From JANQMX01 sp965247175 (GTDB lineage Bacteria > Pseudomonadota > Alphaproteobacteria > Kiloniellales > DSM-21159), in assembly GCA_965247175.1 (NCBI GenBank), contig OZ252006.1:3782001-3846000 (forward strand): a DNA stretch of 64,000 nucleotides. The letters run 5' to 3'. Below are positions 9,872-17,758 of this stretch, piece after piece (within the stretch, counting starts at the first letter, position 1; every line of letters starts with the position of its first letter). The notes under the pieces are model-generated. The model was not told the DNA's origin. It saw nothing but the letters and a program-made list of their open reading frames with translations, and made no database searches. The position numbers and the translations under genes were made by a program.

Positions 9872-10708
9872 CTACTCCGCGGCTTGCTCCTGGCCCTTGC
9901 TGTCCAGGCGCTCGGCCCTGACCAGCAGCTTCGCTGGGCGCCGGGACCGGGCCTCGTCGAACAGCTTCATGGTCTGATCGACGTAGTTGGTCACCCCGTC
10001 GATGCTCTGGCAGAAGCGGCGCAGCTCCGGTGTCATCTCGGCCTCGAACATGCGAATGGGGCGGGCCGGGTTGTAGGTCTCGAAACGCAGGTAGAACCAG
10101 GGCTCGCCGCGCTTGAAGGTCAGCACCTTCTCCGGCGAGCGCCACTCGAAGGCCCACATCATGATGCGCGGCCAGGCGTCGATCGGGAAGCGCCCGCCAA
10201 TCAAGAGGCCGGGCCACTGCTCTTCGCGGTAGTGGAAGTAGGGCGGCACCTGGTTCATCCACACCAGCTCGTCGGAGAGGAAGCGGTAGGGCGCGTTGAT
10301 CTGGACCACTGGATAGCGCCGGTCGCGCCAGCGGTCCGGGCCCATCAGATGGACGATCTTGGAGAGGTGCTTGAGGGTGACCGTGGTGTTCTCGGTGTCG
10401 GCCCGGGCGATCTTCAGATTGCCTTGCTCGTCTTTGCGCAGGCGCAGGCTCACGTCATAGGGGCAGGGCACCTCGAAGGTCTTGGACTCCATCTCGATGA
10501 CGGCGGGGCAGTGATTGACGCCCTTGCTGCTGGAGGGCGCCTCGCGGCTCGGCTTGCGGGAGATGGGGCGCGGCGCGCCATAGATCAGCCCGGCCTGGTC
10601 GGTGTCGACCAGCCAGCCGATCTCGCAAAAGCGCGAGGGCTTGGCCGGCTCAGGCTGCTCTTCCCGCTGCCCAAGCGCGGCGAACCTGTCTTTCCAGCGG
10701 CTCAGCAT
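9872..10708 (-). CDS. Hypothetical soluble protein, aromatic-rich
   Basis: This 278-residue protein was not recognised. It begins with a basic segment (LSRWKDRFAALGQ) and then a Pro/Ser-rich linker containing 'FCEIGWLVDTDQAGLIYGAPRP'. The larger C-terminal part is rich in Trp, Tyr and Phe ('WMNQVPPYFHYREEQWPG', 'WPRIMMWAFEWRSPEKVL', 'PWFYLRFETYNP'). There is no signal peptide or transmembrane segment. The aromatic beta-rich core suggests a ligand-binding or structural domain, but this is inference. ATG at 10708 was chosen because the open frame extending to 10933 would overlap the start of the divergent NUDIX gene. A type A hairpin lies about 80 bases after its stop. Confidence 0.7.
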   Translation of the reverse strand: MLSRWKDRFAALGQREEQPEPAKPSRFCEIGWLVDTDQAGLIYGAPRPISRKPSREAPSSSKGVNHCPAVIEMESKTFEVPCPYDVSLRLRKDEQGNLKIARADTENTTVTLKHLSKIVHLMGPDRWRDRRYPVVQINAPYRFLSDELVWMNQVPPYFHYREEQWPGLLIGGRFPIDAWPRIMMWAFEWRSPEKVLTFKRGEPWFYLRFETYNPARPIRMFEAEMTPELRRFCQSIDGVTNYVDQTMKLFDEARSRRPAKLLVRAERLDSKGQEQAAE

Positions 10709-10832
10709 GCCGGTCACTCCTCGGCCCCTGCGAAATGCTGCATTCACCTGTGATTGATAGGAGCTTAGCCGTAAGCAAGAGGCTAACAAAGCGCCTTGGC
10801 GGGGGCGGAAGGGCGCAATAGGGTATTCCCTG

Positions 10833-11411
10833 ATGACCGAGCCGAGCACGCCCCCACCGCCCCAATTCAATCGCCAGGTGCCTGCGGGCGATGACCGGGA
10901 AAGGCTGGTCTGCGGCAGCTGCGGCTTCGTCAACTACGAGAACCCGAAGATCGTCGTCGGCAGCGTGGCGAGCTGGGACGACCGGATCTTGCTCTGCCGC
11001 CGGGCGATCGAGCCGCGTAAGGGCTACTGGACCCTGCCGGCGGGCTATCTGGAGCAGCATGAGGCGACCGAGGCTGGCGCCTTGCGCGAAGCCTGGGAGG
11101 AAGCGCGCGCCAAGCTGGAGATCGACCAGCTTCTGGCGGTCTACGCCATCACGCGGCTGAGCCAGGTGCAGCTGATCTACCGCGCCCGGCTGGTGACGCC
11201 GGAGGTCTCGGCCGGCCCGGAGAGCGCCGAGGTCGGGCTCTTCACCTGGGATGAGATCCCCTGGGACGATATCGCGTTTCCCTCGGTCCACTGGTCGCTG
11301 GGTCACTACAAAGAGAGCCTGGGCCTGACGGCCTTCGCCCCCTTCGGCAATCCCGAGGGCAAGACCGGCGCCATGGGTGAGGTCAGCCCCGCGCGTACGG
11401 AGGGGTTGTAA
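10833..11411 (+). CDS. NUDIX hydrolase with N-terminal zinc ribbon
   Basis: This 192-residue protein begins with a short linker and a half zinc-ribbon 'LVCGSCGFVNYENPK', as in NudC/ADP-ribose-type NUDIX enzymes. The NUDIX box runs from 'GYLEQHEATEAGALREAWEEA' (about residues 70-90), giving G-x5-E-x7-R-E-x2-E-E, with Ala instead of the usual final Gly. The family cleaves nucleoside diphosphates linked to another moiety. The C-terminal 'IPWDDIAFPSVHWSLGHY' segment is characteristic of this subgroup. It is divergent from the unknown gene at 9.9 kb and convergent with ftsY, with a type B hairpin element filling the gap. The exact substrate is not readable. Confidence 0.88.
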   Translation: MTEPSTPPPPQFNRQVPAGDDRERLVCGSCGFVNYENPKIVVGSVASWDDRILLCRRAIEPRKGYWTLPAGYLEQHEATEAGALREAWEEARAKLEIDQLLAVYAITRLSQVQLIYRARLVTPEVSAGPESAEVGLFTWDEIPWDDIAFPSVHWSLGHYKESLGLTAFAPFGNPEGKTGAMGEVSPARTEGL

Positions 11412-11441
11412 GGGGAGTTTTAGTTTAGGCGCGCCGCACTG

Positions 11442-11541
11442 CACCAGCCCACACCCCCGCCCGACCAACCCACTAGGGTACCATGGCATGGGTTGGTCGG
11501 GCGGGGGTGTGGGCTGGTGCCGTACAGCGCCGCTAGGCGCT
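11442..11541. repeat. Long-hairpin element, type B, copy 1
   Basis: A perfect 31-bp inverted repeat (11442-11472 and 11489-11519) surrounds a 16-base loop CTAGGGTACCATGGCA (11473-11488). A short perfect hairpin AGCGCC-GCTA-GGCGCT (11526-11541) follows and abuts the ftsY stop codon. The stem resembles type A: both have CCCAC-n-CCCCC-n-CCCG-n-CCA. It occupies the space between the convergent NUDIX and ftsY genes, so it sits at the 3' end of both transcripts. Copy 2 at 56.0 kb has the loop exactly reversed and complemented. Confidence 0.9.
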
Positions 11542-12459
11542 TTACACGTCCAGCAAACTATCCGCGAAGTCCTGGGCGTCGAAGGGGCGGAGGTCCTCGA
11601 CGCCTTCGCCGATGCCGATGGCATAGACCGGCAGGCCGAACTTCTCGGCCAACGCCACCAGCACGCCGCCGCGGGCCGAGCCGTCGAGCTTGGTCAGCAC
11701 CAGGCCGGTGATGTCGACCATCTCCTTGAAGGTCGCCACCTGCTGGATGGCGTTCTGCCCAGTGGTGGCGTCGAGCACCAGCAGCACCTCGTGCGGGGCG
11801 CTGGGGTCGATCTTCTTGATGACGCGGGAGATCTTCTGCAACTCCGCCATCAAGCCTTCCTTGTTGTGCAGGCGCCCGGCGGTGTCGATCAGTAGCAGCT
11901 CGCGCTTTTCCTCCTGCGCCTGCTTGATGGCGTCGAAGGCCAGCCCTGCGGCATCGGCGCCGCTGTCGCGGGCGATGACCGGCGCGCCGACCCGCTCGCC
12001 CCAGATCTGCAACTGCTCGATGGCGGCGGCGCGGAAGGTGTCGCCGGCGGCCAGCATGACGCTGCCGCCCGCATCGGTGTAGGCCTTGGCCAGCTTGCCG
12101 ATGGTGGTGGTCTTGCCGCTGCCGTTGACGCCGACCACCAGGATGACGTGCGGGGTGTGGCTGTCGTCGACGTCGAGTGGCTCTGCCACCGGCTCCAGGA
12201 TCTTGGCGATCTCCCCGGAGAGGGCGCGGCGCACGTCCTCGGCGCTCACATCCCGATCGAAGCTGGTCTTGGCCAGGCTGGCGGAGAGCTTGCCGGCGGT
12301 GCTGACGCCGAGATCGGCGGCGATCAGCACCTCCTCTAGTTCCTCCAGCGCTTCGTCGTCGAGCCGCCGGCCGGTGAAGATGCCGGCGATGCCGCCCGTC
12401 AGCTTATCGGACGAGCGGGCAAGGCCGGACCGGAGACGCTTCAGCCAGGAGTCGCTCAC
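11542..12459 (-). CDS. ftsY: Signal recognition particle receptor FtsY
   Basis: This SRP receptor GTPase docks ribosome-nascent-chain/SRP complexes at the inner membrane for cotranslational insertion. The 305-residue protein has a short N domain (residues 1-95) and an NG GTPase core. Motifs are G1 'GVNGSGKTTTIGKLA', 'DTFRAAAIEQL' (G2/insertion box), G3 'DTAGRLHNK', G4 'TKLDGSARGG' and the closing 'GIGEGVEDLRPFDAQDFADSLL'. It lacks the long acidic A domain of Escherichia coli FtsY, as is usual in alphaproteobacteria. The ATG overlaps the mtaB stop by four bases (ATGA), so the two are translationally coupled. Confidence 0.97.
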   Translation of the reverse strand: MSDSWLKRLRSGLARSSDKLTGGIAGIFTGRRLDDEALEELEEVLIAADLGVSTAGKLSASLAKTSFDRDVSAEDVRRALSGEIAKILEPVAEPLDVDDSHTPHVILVVGVNGSGKTTTIGKLAKAYTDAGGSVMLAAGDTFRAAAIEQLQIWGERVGAPVIARDSGADAAGLAFDAIKQAQEEKRELLLIDTAGRLHNKEGLMAELQKISRVIKKIDPSAPHEVLLVLDATTGQNAIQQVATFKEMVDITGLVLTKLDGSARGGVLVALAEKFGLPVYAIGIGEGVEDLRPFDAQDFADSLLDV

Positions 12460-13751
12460 AGGGCCTCGGCGATCAGCTTGGAGTTCTCGCGCCCCGTGAC
12501 GCGGACGGCCGCAAGCATGCCGACGCCTGCGGCGCTGCTCTCCGGCAGGCGAACCTCGGCGAAATGGCGGCTGTGGCCAAAGCCGGGCTTCTCGACCAGC
12601 ACCTCGGCTTCGCCGCCGCGCTGACTATCGAGGAAGCGCTGCTGGGCCGTCTCCCCCGCCTCGCGCAGGCGCTGCGCCCGTTCCTTCCGCTCGGCCTTGG
12701 GCACCGAGGGCATGCGGGCGGCCGGGGTGCCGGCGCGCTCCGAATAGGGAAAGACGTGCAGGTAGGTCAGGTCGCAGTCTTCGACCAGGGCCAGACTGTT
12801 CGCGAACATGGCCTCATCTTCGGTCGGGAAGCCGGCGATCAGGTCGGCGCCGAAGACCACGTCCGGACGGGCCTGGCGGGCGCGTTCGCAGGTGGCGATG
12901 GCATCGGCCCGCAGATGGCGCCGCTTCATGCGCTTCAGGATCAGGTCGTCGCCGGCCTGTAGCGAAAGATGCAGGTGCGGCATCAGCCGCGGCTCTTCGG
13001 CGAGAAGGCGGAAGAGGTCCTCGTCGATCTCCACCGGGTCGAGGGAGGAGAGGCGCAGGCGCGGCAATTCCGGCACCTGGGCGAGCAGGCGCCGCGCCAG
13101 CTGGCCGAGCCGCGGCTGGCCGGGCAGGTCGCTGCCGTAGGAGGTGATGTCGACGCCGCTCAGCACCACCTCGCGGGTGCCCTGGCTGACCAGATGACGA
13201 ACCTGGCGCACCACCTCGCCGATGGGGACGGAGCGCGAGTTTCCGCGGCCGTAGGGAATGATGCAGAAGGTGCAGCGGTGGTCGCAGCCCTGCTGCACCT
13301 GCAGGAAGGCGCGCACCCGGCCTTCGAAGCCGTCGATCAGGTGCCCCGCCGTCTCCCGCACACTCATGATGTCGTTGACCGCCACGGGCGGGTGGTCGCC
13401 GGGGGCGAAGGCGGCGGGGGTCAGCTTCTCCTCGTTGCCGATCACCCGGTCGACTTCGGGCATGGCGGCATAGCGCTCAGGGTCGATCTGCGCGGCGCAG
13501 CCAGTGACGATGATCTCGGCCTCGGGCCGCGCGCGCCGGGCCTTGCGGATGGCCTGGCGCAATTGCCGCTCCGCCTCCGCCGTGACGGCGCAGGAGTTGA
13601 GGATGACCGCATCGCTCAGGCCCTGCGCCTGGGCATGGCCGCGCATCACCTCCGACTCGTAGGCATTGAGCCTGCAGCCGAAGGTGACGATCTCGACTGC
13701 CCGGTTTTCGGGCTCCCGATCATCCTGGTTATGGCGCGCTGCTGCGATCAT
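12456..13751 (-). CDS. mtaB: tRNA (t6A37) methylthiotransferase MtaB
   Basis: This radical-SAM enzyme converts t6A37 to ms2t6A37 in tRNAs reading ANN codons. The 431-residue protein has three domains. The N-terminal MTTase domain has Cys residues in 'VTFGCRLNAYES', 'LNSCAVTAEAERQ' and 'VTGCAAQIDP'. The radical SAM domain has the 4Fe-4S motif 'CDHRCTFCIIPYGRG' near residue 155. A C-terminal TRAM-like region follows. The start at 13751 (MIAAARHN) gives the family's usual length; the frame is open 72 bases further upstream with two additional possible starts. It is first in an mtaB-ftsY pair, a linkage common in alphaproteobacteria. Confidence 0.95.
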   Translation of the reverse strand: MIAAARHNQDDREPENRAVEIVTFGCRLNAYESEVMRGHAQAQGLSDAVILNSCAVTAEAERQLRQAIRKARRARPEAEIIVTGCAAQIDPERYAAMPEVDRVIGNEEKLTPAAFAPGDHPPVAVNDIMSVRETAGHLIDGFEGRVRAFLQVQQGCDHRCTFCIIPYGRGNSRSVPIGEVVRQVRHLVSQGTREVVLSGVDITSYGSDLPGQPRLGQLARRLLAQVPELPRLRLSSLDPVEIDEDLFRLLAEEPRLMPHLHLSLQAGDDLILKRMKRRHLRADAIATCERARQARPDVVFGADLIAGFPTEDEAMFANSLALVEDCDLTYLHVFPYSERAGTPAARMPSVPKAERKERAQRLREAGETAQQRFLDSQRGGEAEVLVEKPGFGHSRHFAEVRLPESSAAGVGMLAAVRVTGRENSKLIAEAL

Positions 13752-13914
13752 GGGCGGCGTTATATGGGGCCGGACGGGCCGAAGTCCAGCGAGGGAAGGG
13801 GGTACCACCTCTGTCGCTGTCACAGCCAGATCACGGCGAGTCGCGGATCTGCCTTATTCAATCCCCTAATGGACGGTCGGTTATTCGGTGCTTTTGAACA
13901 GAGGAGCCTGTCTT

Positions 13915-14169
13915 ATGACGAGCCATTCGCCTTCCTTGCGTGCTCTCAAGCTGCCCTTTGCCGCCGTGGTCATCCTGGGCCTGGCCGGCTGCTCAGGCTT
14001 GAGCGACACGGAACAGCGGGTGCTGTCGGGCGGCGCGATCGGTGCGACGGTGGGCACCGTGGGCACGGTCCTCACCGGCGGCTGTGTCGCCTGCGGCGCG
14101 GCCATCGGTGGTGCTGCGGGTGCCGCGACCGGCTTCGTCGTCGATCAGATCGAAAAGAGCGACCGCTGA
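13915..14169 (+). CDS. Small glycine-zipper lipoprotein
   Basis: This 84-residue protein has a lipoprotein signal peptide whose lipobox LAGC places the lipidated Cys near residue 26. It is followed by a Gly/Ala-rich hydrophobic region 'GGAIGATVGTVGTVLTGGCVACGAAIGGAAGAATGFVV' (given across residues 39-75) typical of glycine-zipper (osmotically inducible OsmB/YMGG-like) lipoproteins. The C-terminus is charged. GAGGAG lies ten bases before the ATG. An internal Cys pair in 'GGCVACG' is unusual for this class. Probably an outer-membrane-anchored envelope stress protein; this role is inferred. The next small lipoprotein follows 133 bases downstream. Confidence 0.8.
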   Translation: MTSHSPSLRALKLPFAAVVILGLAGCSGLSDTEQRVLSGGAIGATVGTVGTVLTGGCVACGAAIGGAAGAATGFVVDQIEKSDR

Positions 14170-14302
14170 AGCCCTTCGTTGCCGGGCTTGGCGCTCACAT
14201 CCGCGTCATCTGGCCATCGTCAGACAAGTCGAGCCCTGGCCTAACGGCCTGATCGTTATAGGTATCACTGCAGACGAAGCTTCAATCACACGGAGTTATT
14301 CG

Positions 14303-14452
14303 ATGAGCGCCAAAATCGCGGCGGTTCTCTTCTCTGCGCTGCTGGCCCTGTCGGCCTGCGCCAGCACCGGCGGCCAGAACAGCGACCCGGATCCCAATGC
14401 CGAAAGCAAGCCCTTCGACCACGAGCTGGACGTGCGCGGCGGGGGCGGTTGA
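14303..14452 (+). CDS. Tiny lipoprotein (49 residues)
   Basis: This short gene encodes a 49-residue precursor. A signal peptide (KIAAVLFSALLALSAC) has a lipobox LSAC at about residues 16-19, leaving a mature peptide of about 30 residues that is polar and acidic ('TGGQNSDPDPNAESKPFDHELDVRGGGG' in parts). A CGGAG ribosome site lies eight bases before the ATG. It follows the glycine-zipper lipoprotein and precedes uvrB by 38 bases. No family was recognised; entericidin-like small lipoproteins are the nearest concept. The precise lipobox and ribosome site support it as real. Confidence 0.65.
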   Translation: MSAKIAAVLFSALLALSACASTGGQNSDPDPNAESKPFDHELDVRGGGG

Positions 14453-14490
14453 CCCTGGCTTAATACCGGCGTTGGCCCTACCTTAGGGCC

Positions 14491-16752
14491 ATGCCGGAAA
14501 ACCTCTATCAGGACTTCCTCAGCACGCTGGAAACGGCGCGCGAGGCCTTGCAGACCGACACGCCGCCGATGCGTGTTACCTCCGACTACACGCCGGCGGG
14601 CGATCAGCCGCAGGCCATCGTCGAGCTGACCGAGGGTATCGCGCGCGGTGACAGAGACCAGGTGCTGCTCGGCGTCACCGGCTCCGGCAAGACCTTCACC
14701 ATCGCCCAGGTCGCGCAGAACCTGCAGCGCCCGACCCTGGTGCTGGCGCCGAACAAGACGCTTGCGGCGCAGCTCTATGCCGAGATGAAGGGCTTCTTCC
14801 CCGACAACGCGGTGGAGTACTTCGTCTCCTACTACGACTACTACCAGCCCGAGGCCTATGTGCCGCGCAGCGACACCTACGTGGAGAAGGAGTCGACGCG
14901 CAACGAGCAGATCGACCGGATGCGCCACTCGGCCACGCGAGCCTTGTTCGAGCGGCGCGACGTCATCATCGTCGCCTCGGTCTCCTGCATCTACGGCATC
15001 GGCTCGCCGGAAACCTACGCCAACATGGTGCTGACCCTGCGCCAGGGGCAGAGCATCCCGCAGAAGGCGCTGCTGCGCGCGCTGACCGAGCTGCAGTACC
15101 GGCGCAACGACACGGACTTTCAGCGCGGCACCTTCCGGGTGCGCGGCGACGTCATCGAGATCTTCCCGGCCCACTACGAGGACCGGGCCTGGCGTCTCTC
15201 GCTGTTCGGCGACGACATCGAGTCGATCCACGAGGTCGATTCCCTGACCGGCGAGAAGACCGACACCCTGGAAGCGGTGAAGGTCTACGCCAACAGCCAC
15301 TACGTCACGCCGCGGCCGACGCTGGTTCAGGCCATCGAGCAGATCAAGCGCGACCTCAAGGTGCGGCTGGAGGAGTTCACCGCCGCCGGCAAGTACCTGG
15401 AGGCCGAGCGTCTGGAGCAGCGCACCACCTTCGACCTCGAGATGATGGAGGCGACCGGCGCCTGCGCCGGCATCGAGAACTACTCGCGCTATCTCTCCGG
15501 CCGGCAGCCGGGCGAGCCGCCGCCGACGCTCTTCGAGTACCTCCCCGAAGATGCGCTCCTGGTGGTGGACGAGAGCCACGTCACCGTTCCGCAGCTCAAC
15601 GGCATGTACAAAGGCGACTACAGCCGCAAGTCCACCCTGTCCGAATACGGCTTCCGCCTGCCGTCCTGCACCGACAACCGGCCGCTCAAGTTCGAGGAGT
15701 GGGACATCATGCGCCCGCCGACGGTCTTTGTCTCGGCGACACCGGGCAAGTGGGAGATGGCGCGCAGCGGCGGTGTCTTCGTCGAGCAGGTGATCCGCCC
15801 GACCGGCCTGATCGACCCGGTCTGTCTCGTGCGGCCCACCGAGCATCAGGTCGACGACCTGATCGCCGAGTGCAAGGACGTGGCGTCCAAAGGGCAACGC
15901 GTGCTGGTCACCACCCTGACCAAGCGCATGGCCGAGGATCTGACCGAGTACCTGCACGAGGCCGGCGTGCGCGTGCGCTACATCCACTCCGATGTGGATA
16001 CACTGGAACGCATTGAGATCATTCGCGATTTGCGGCTCGGCGTGTTCGACGTTCTGGTCGGCATCAACCTGCTGCGCGAGGGCCTCGACATCCCCGAGTG
16101 CGCCCTGGTCTGCATCCTCGATGCCGACAAGGAAGGCTATCTGCGCAGCGAGACCTCGCTGGTGCAGACCATCGGCCGCGCCGCGCGCAACGTCGAAGGC
16201 CGCGTCATCCTCTATGCCGACAACATGACGGACAGCCTGACAGCGGCCTTGCAGGAGACCGACCGCCGGCGGGCCAAGCAGTCGGCCTACAACGATGAGC
16301 ACGGCATCACGCCCGAAAGCGTCAAGAAGGACATCGCTGACATTCTGCAGAGCGTCTACGAGCGCGACCGCGTCACCGTCGACACCGGCGAAGCGGGCGT
16401 GACCCACCTGGTTGGTCACAATCTCCGCGCCGTGATCGACGATCTGGAAGCGCGCATGAAGGCGGCGGCCGCGGACCTGGAGTTCGAGGAGGCGGCCCGC
16501 CTGCGCGACGAGATCAAGCGCCTGGAGGAGGCGGAGCTTTCGGCCTCGGGCAGCATCGACCTCAAGGACCTGGAATACGAGAAGGGCTCCGGCCTATTCG
16601 ATGGCCGCACCTCTATCCGCGACCGCATGAGCAGCAAGGGCGTGCCCGGTGAGGGCAAGGTCACCGACATCGAAGCAGCCCGCGCCAATGCGCGCGCCGG
16701 CCTCGGTGGGCGCAGCCGTGGCAAGAAGACCCGCCGCCGCCGCGGGCCGTAG
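14491..16752 (+). CDS. uvrB: Excinuclease ABC subunit B
   Basis: UvrB is the damage-verification helicase-like subunit of nucleotide excision repair. The 753-residue protein carries Walker A 'GVTGSGKTFT' near residue 64, the damage-probing beta-hairpin 'SYYDYYQPEAYVP' near 113, motif 'VVDESHVT' (Walker B, DE-H type), 'RPTGLIDP', helicase motif V/VI 'GINLLREGLDIPE' and 'QTIGRAARN'. A C-terminal UVR coiled-coil 'DDLEARMKAAAADLEFEEAARLRDE' binds UvrC. The last ~70 residues form a basic extension ending in RGKKTRRRRGP, often seen in alphaproteobacteria. It is presumably SOS- or constitutively regulated; no LexA site was confirmed upstream. Confidence 0.97.
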   Translation: MPENLYQDFLSTLETAREALQTDTPPMRVTSDYTPAGDQPQAIVELTEGIARGDRDQVLLGVTGSGKTFTIAQVAQNLQRPTLVLAPNKTLAAQLYAEMKGFFPDNAVEYFVSYYDYYQPEAYVPRSDTYVEKESTRNEQIDRMRHSATRALFERRDVIIVASVSCIYGIGSPETYANMVLTLRQGQSIPQKALLRALTELQYRRNDTDFQRGTFRVRGDVIEIFPAHYEDRAWRLSLFGDDIESIHEVDSLTGEKTDTLEAVKVYANSHYVTPRPTLVQAIEQIKRDLKVRLEEFTAAGKYLEAERLEQRTTFDLEMMEATGACAGIENYSRYLSGRQPGEPPPTLFEYLPEDALLVVDESHVTVPQLNGMYKGDYSRKSTLSEYGFRLPSCTDNRPLKFEEWDIMRPPTVFVSATPGKWEMARSGGVFVEQVIRPTGLIDPVCLVRPTEHQVDDLIAECKDVASKGQRVLVTTLTKRMAEDLTEYLHEAGVRVRYIHSDVDTLERIEIIRDLRLGVFDVLVGINLLREGLDIPECALVCILDADKEGYLRSETSLVQTIGRAARNVEGRVILYADNMTDSLTAALQETDRRRAKQSAYNDEHGITPESVKKDIADILQSVYERDRVTVDTGEAGVTHLVGHNLRAVIDDLEARMKAAAADLEFEEAARLRDEIKRLEEAELSASGSIDLKDLEYEKGSGLFDGRTSIRDRMSSKGVPGEGKVTDIEAARANARAGLGGRSRGKKTRRRRGP

Positions 16753-16872
16753 TTCGAGGGCCGTAGGCTGCAAAACCGCAAGATTGCGGAATCTTCTTAG
16801 CTTGGCCGTGCCTATCCTGGTGCTTTCATCGGAGCCGCGGGCAGAGGCTTCGATCGCCCTTACGCTCTTGGC

Positions 16873-17745
16873 ATGCGCAAGCTTCAGTTCGGTACCGTAA
16901 AGCAGGTTAGAGAGGGTGTTCCCGACTTTGGAGGCCGCTATCAGGCCGGCCGCGTGGTCATTGGCCACAATCAGATGGAACCCTACGAGATCAACTTCCG
17001 TGCATCGCAGGACGTGGTCTCGATCCCTCTCGGCGTCATCGAGGGCGTCCGCGCCTACAACTCCGACCGGCTGGTCAAGCTCGCGGTGCATCCCGGCGAC
17101 CTGATCTTTCACCCCAGCGGCGCCACGGTCTATGTCGACGCGCCGCGCCGGGTGGCGGAGTTCCTGACCTTCGCGATCGATCCAGTGCTGAGGCAGGAGA
17201 TCGAGGAGGAAAACGGCGCCAAGGGTTTGCCGGTCGATGAACCACGCAGCCGGACGCTCAAGGGTTCGACCATGGCCATCGGAATCGCGCAGATGGCGCG
17301 CCGTTTCATGCTCGGCGGCCAACCGGGCGGTCGTCTTGCCGCCCAGTCCCTCGCCATACTGGCCCTCACCGAAGCGCTGTCGGCGCCGGCCGGTGCGATG
17401 CCGCGCCCTCCCAATGCCTTCGCCGTGCGCAGCCTGCGCCGTGTGCTCGACTACGTCGAGGCCAGGCGGGACTGCGACATCGCGCTCACCGATCTGGCGC
17501 AGGTCGCCGGATTGACGACCTATCACTTCGCACGCGCCTTCAAGCAGGCGACGGGCATCACTCCGGCCCGCTATGTCATGGAGCGTCGCGTGGCGCTGGC
17601 GCGCGAGCTTTTGGCTGGTACGGGCGACAGCCTCGCCGGGGTGGCCCATGATGCGGGCTTCGCTTCGCAAAGCCACATGACCGACAGCTTTCGTCGCTTG
17701 CTGGGAACCACCCCGGGACGCTACCGGCGCGAGATGCGCGCCTAG
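16873..17745 (+). CDS. AraC family transcriptional regulator
   Basis: This 290-residue regulator has an N-terminal effector-binding half with cupin-like strands ('VVSIPLGVIEGVRAY', 'HPGDLIFHPSGATVYV') and a C-terminal AraC DNA-binding domain (about residues 185-288). The first helix-turn-helix is 'IALTDLAQVAGLTTYHFARAFKQATGITPARYV' and the second is 'SLAGVAHDAGFASQSHMTDSFRRLLGTTPGRYRR' (both given in part). It converges on fdhA with a 13-base gap. The regulated genes are not certain; adjacent fdhA is one candidate, but orientation gives no shared promoter. The effector is unknown. Confidence 0.9.
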   Translation: MRKLQFGTVKQVREGVPDFGGRYQAGRVVIGHNQMEPYEINFRASQDVVSIPLGVIEGVRAYNSDRLVKLAVHPGDLIFHPSGATVYVDAPRRVAEFLTFAIDPVLRQEIEEENGAKGLPVDEPRSRTLKGSTMAIGIAQMARRFMLGGQPGGRLAAQSLAILALTEALSAPAGAMPRPPNAFAVRSLRRVLDYVEARRDCDIALTDLAQVAGLTTYHFARAFKQATGITPARYVMERRVALARELLAGTGDSLAGVAHDAGFASQSHMTDSFRRLLGTTPGRYRREMRA

Positions 17746-17758
17746 GCGATGACTTCGA

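Noticed and set aside
14296..16419. 707-codon open frame on the minus strand opposite uvrB
   Set aside because: It is the antisense shadow of uvrB; the minus-strand product has no recognisable motif and uvrB is unmistakable.
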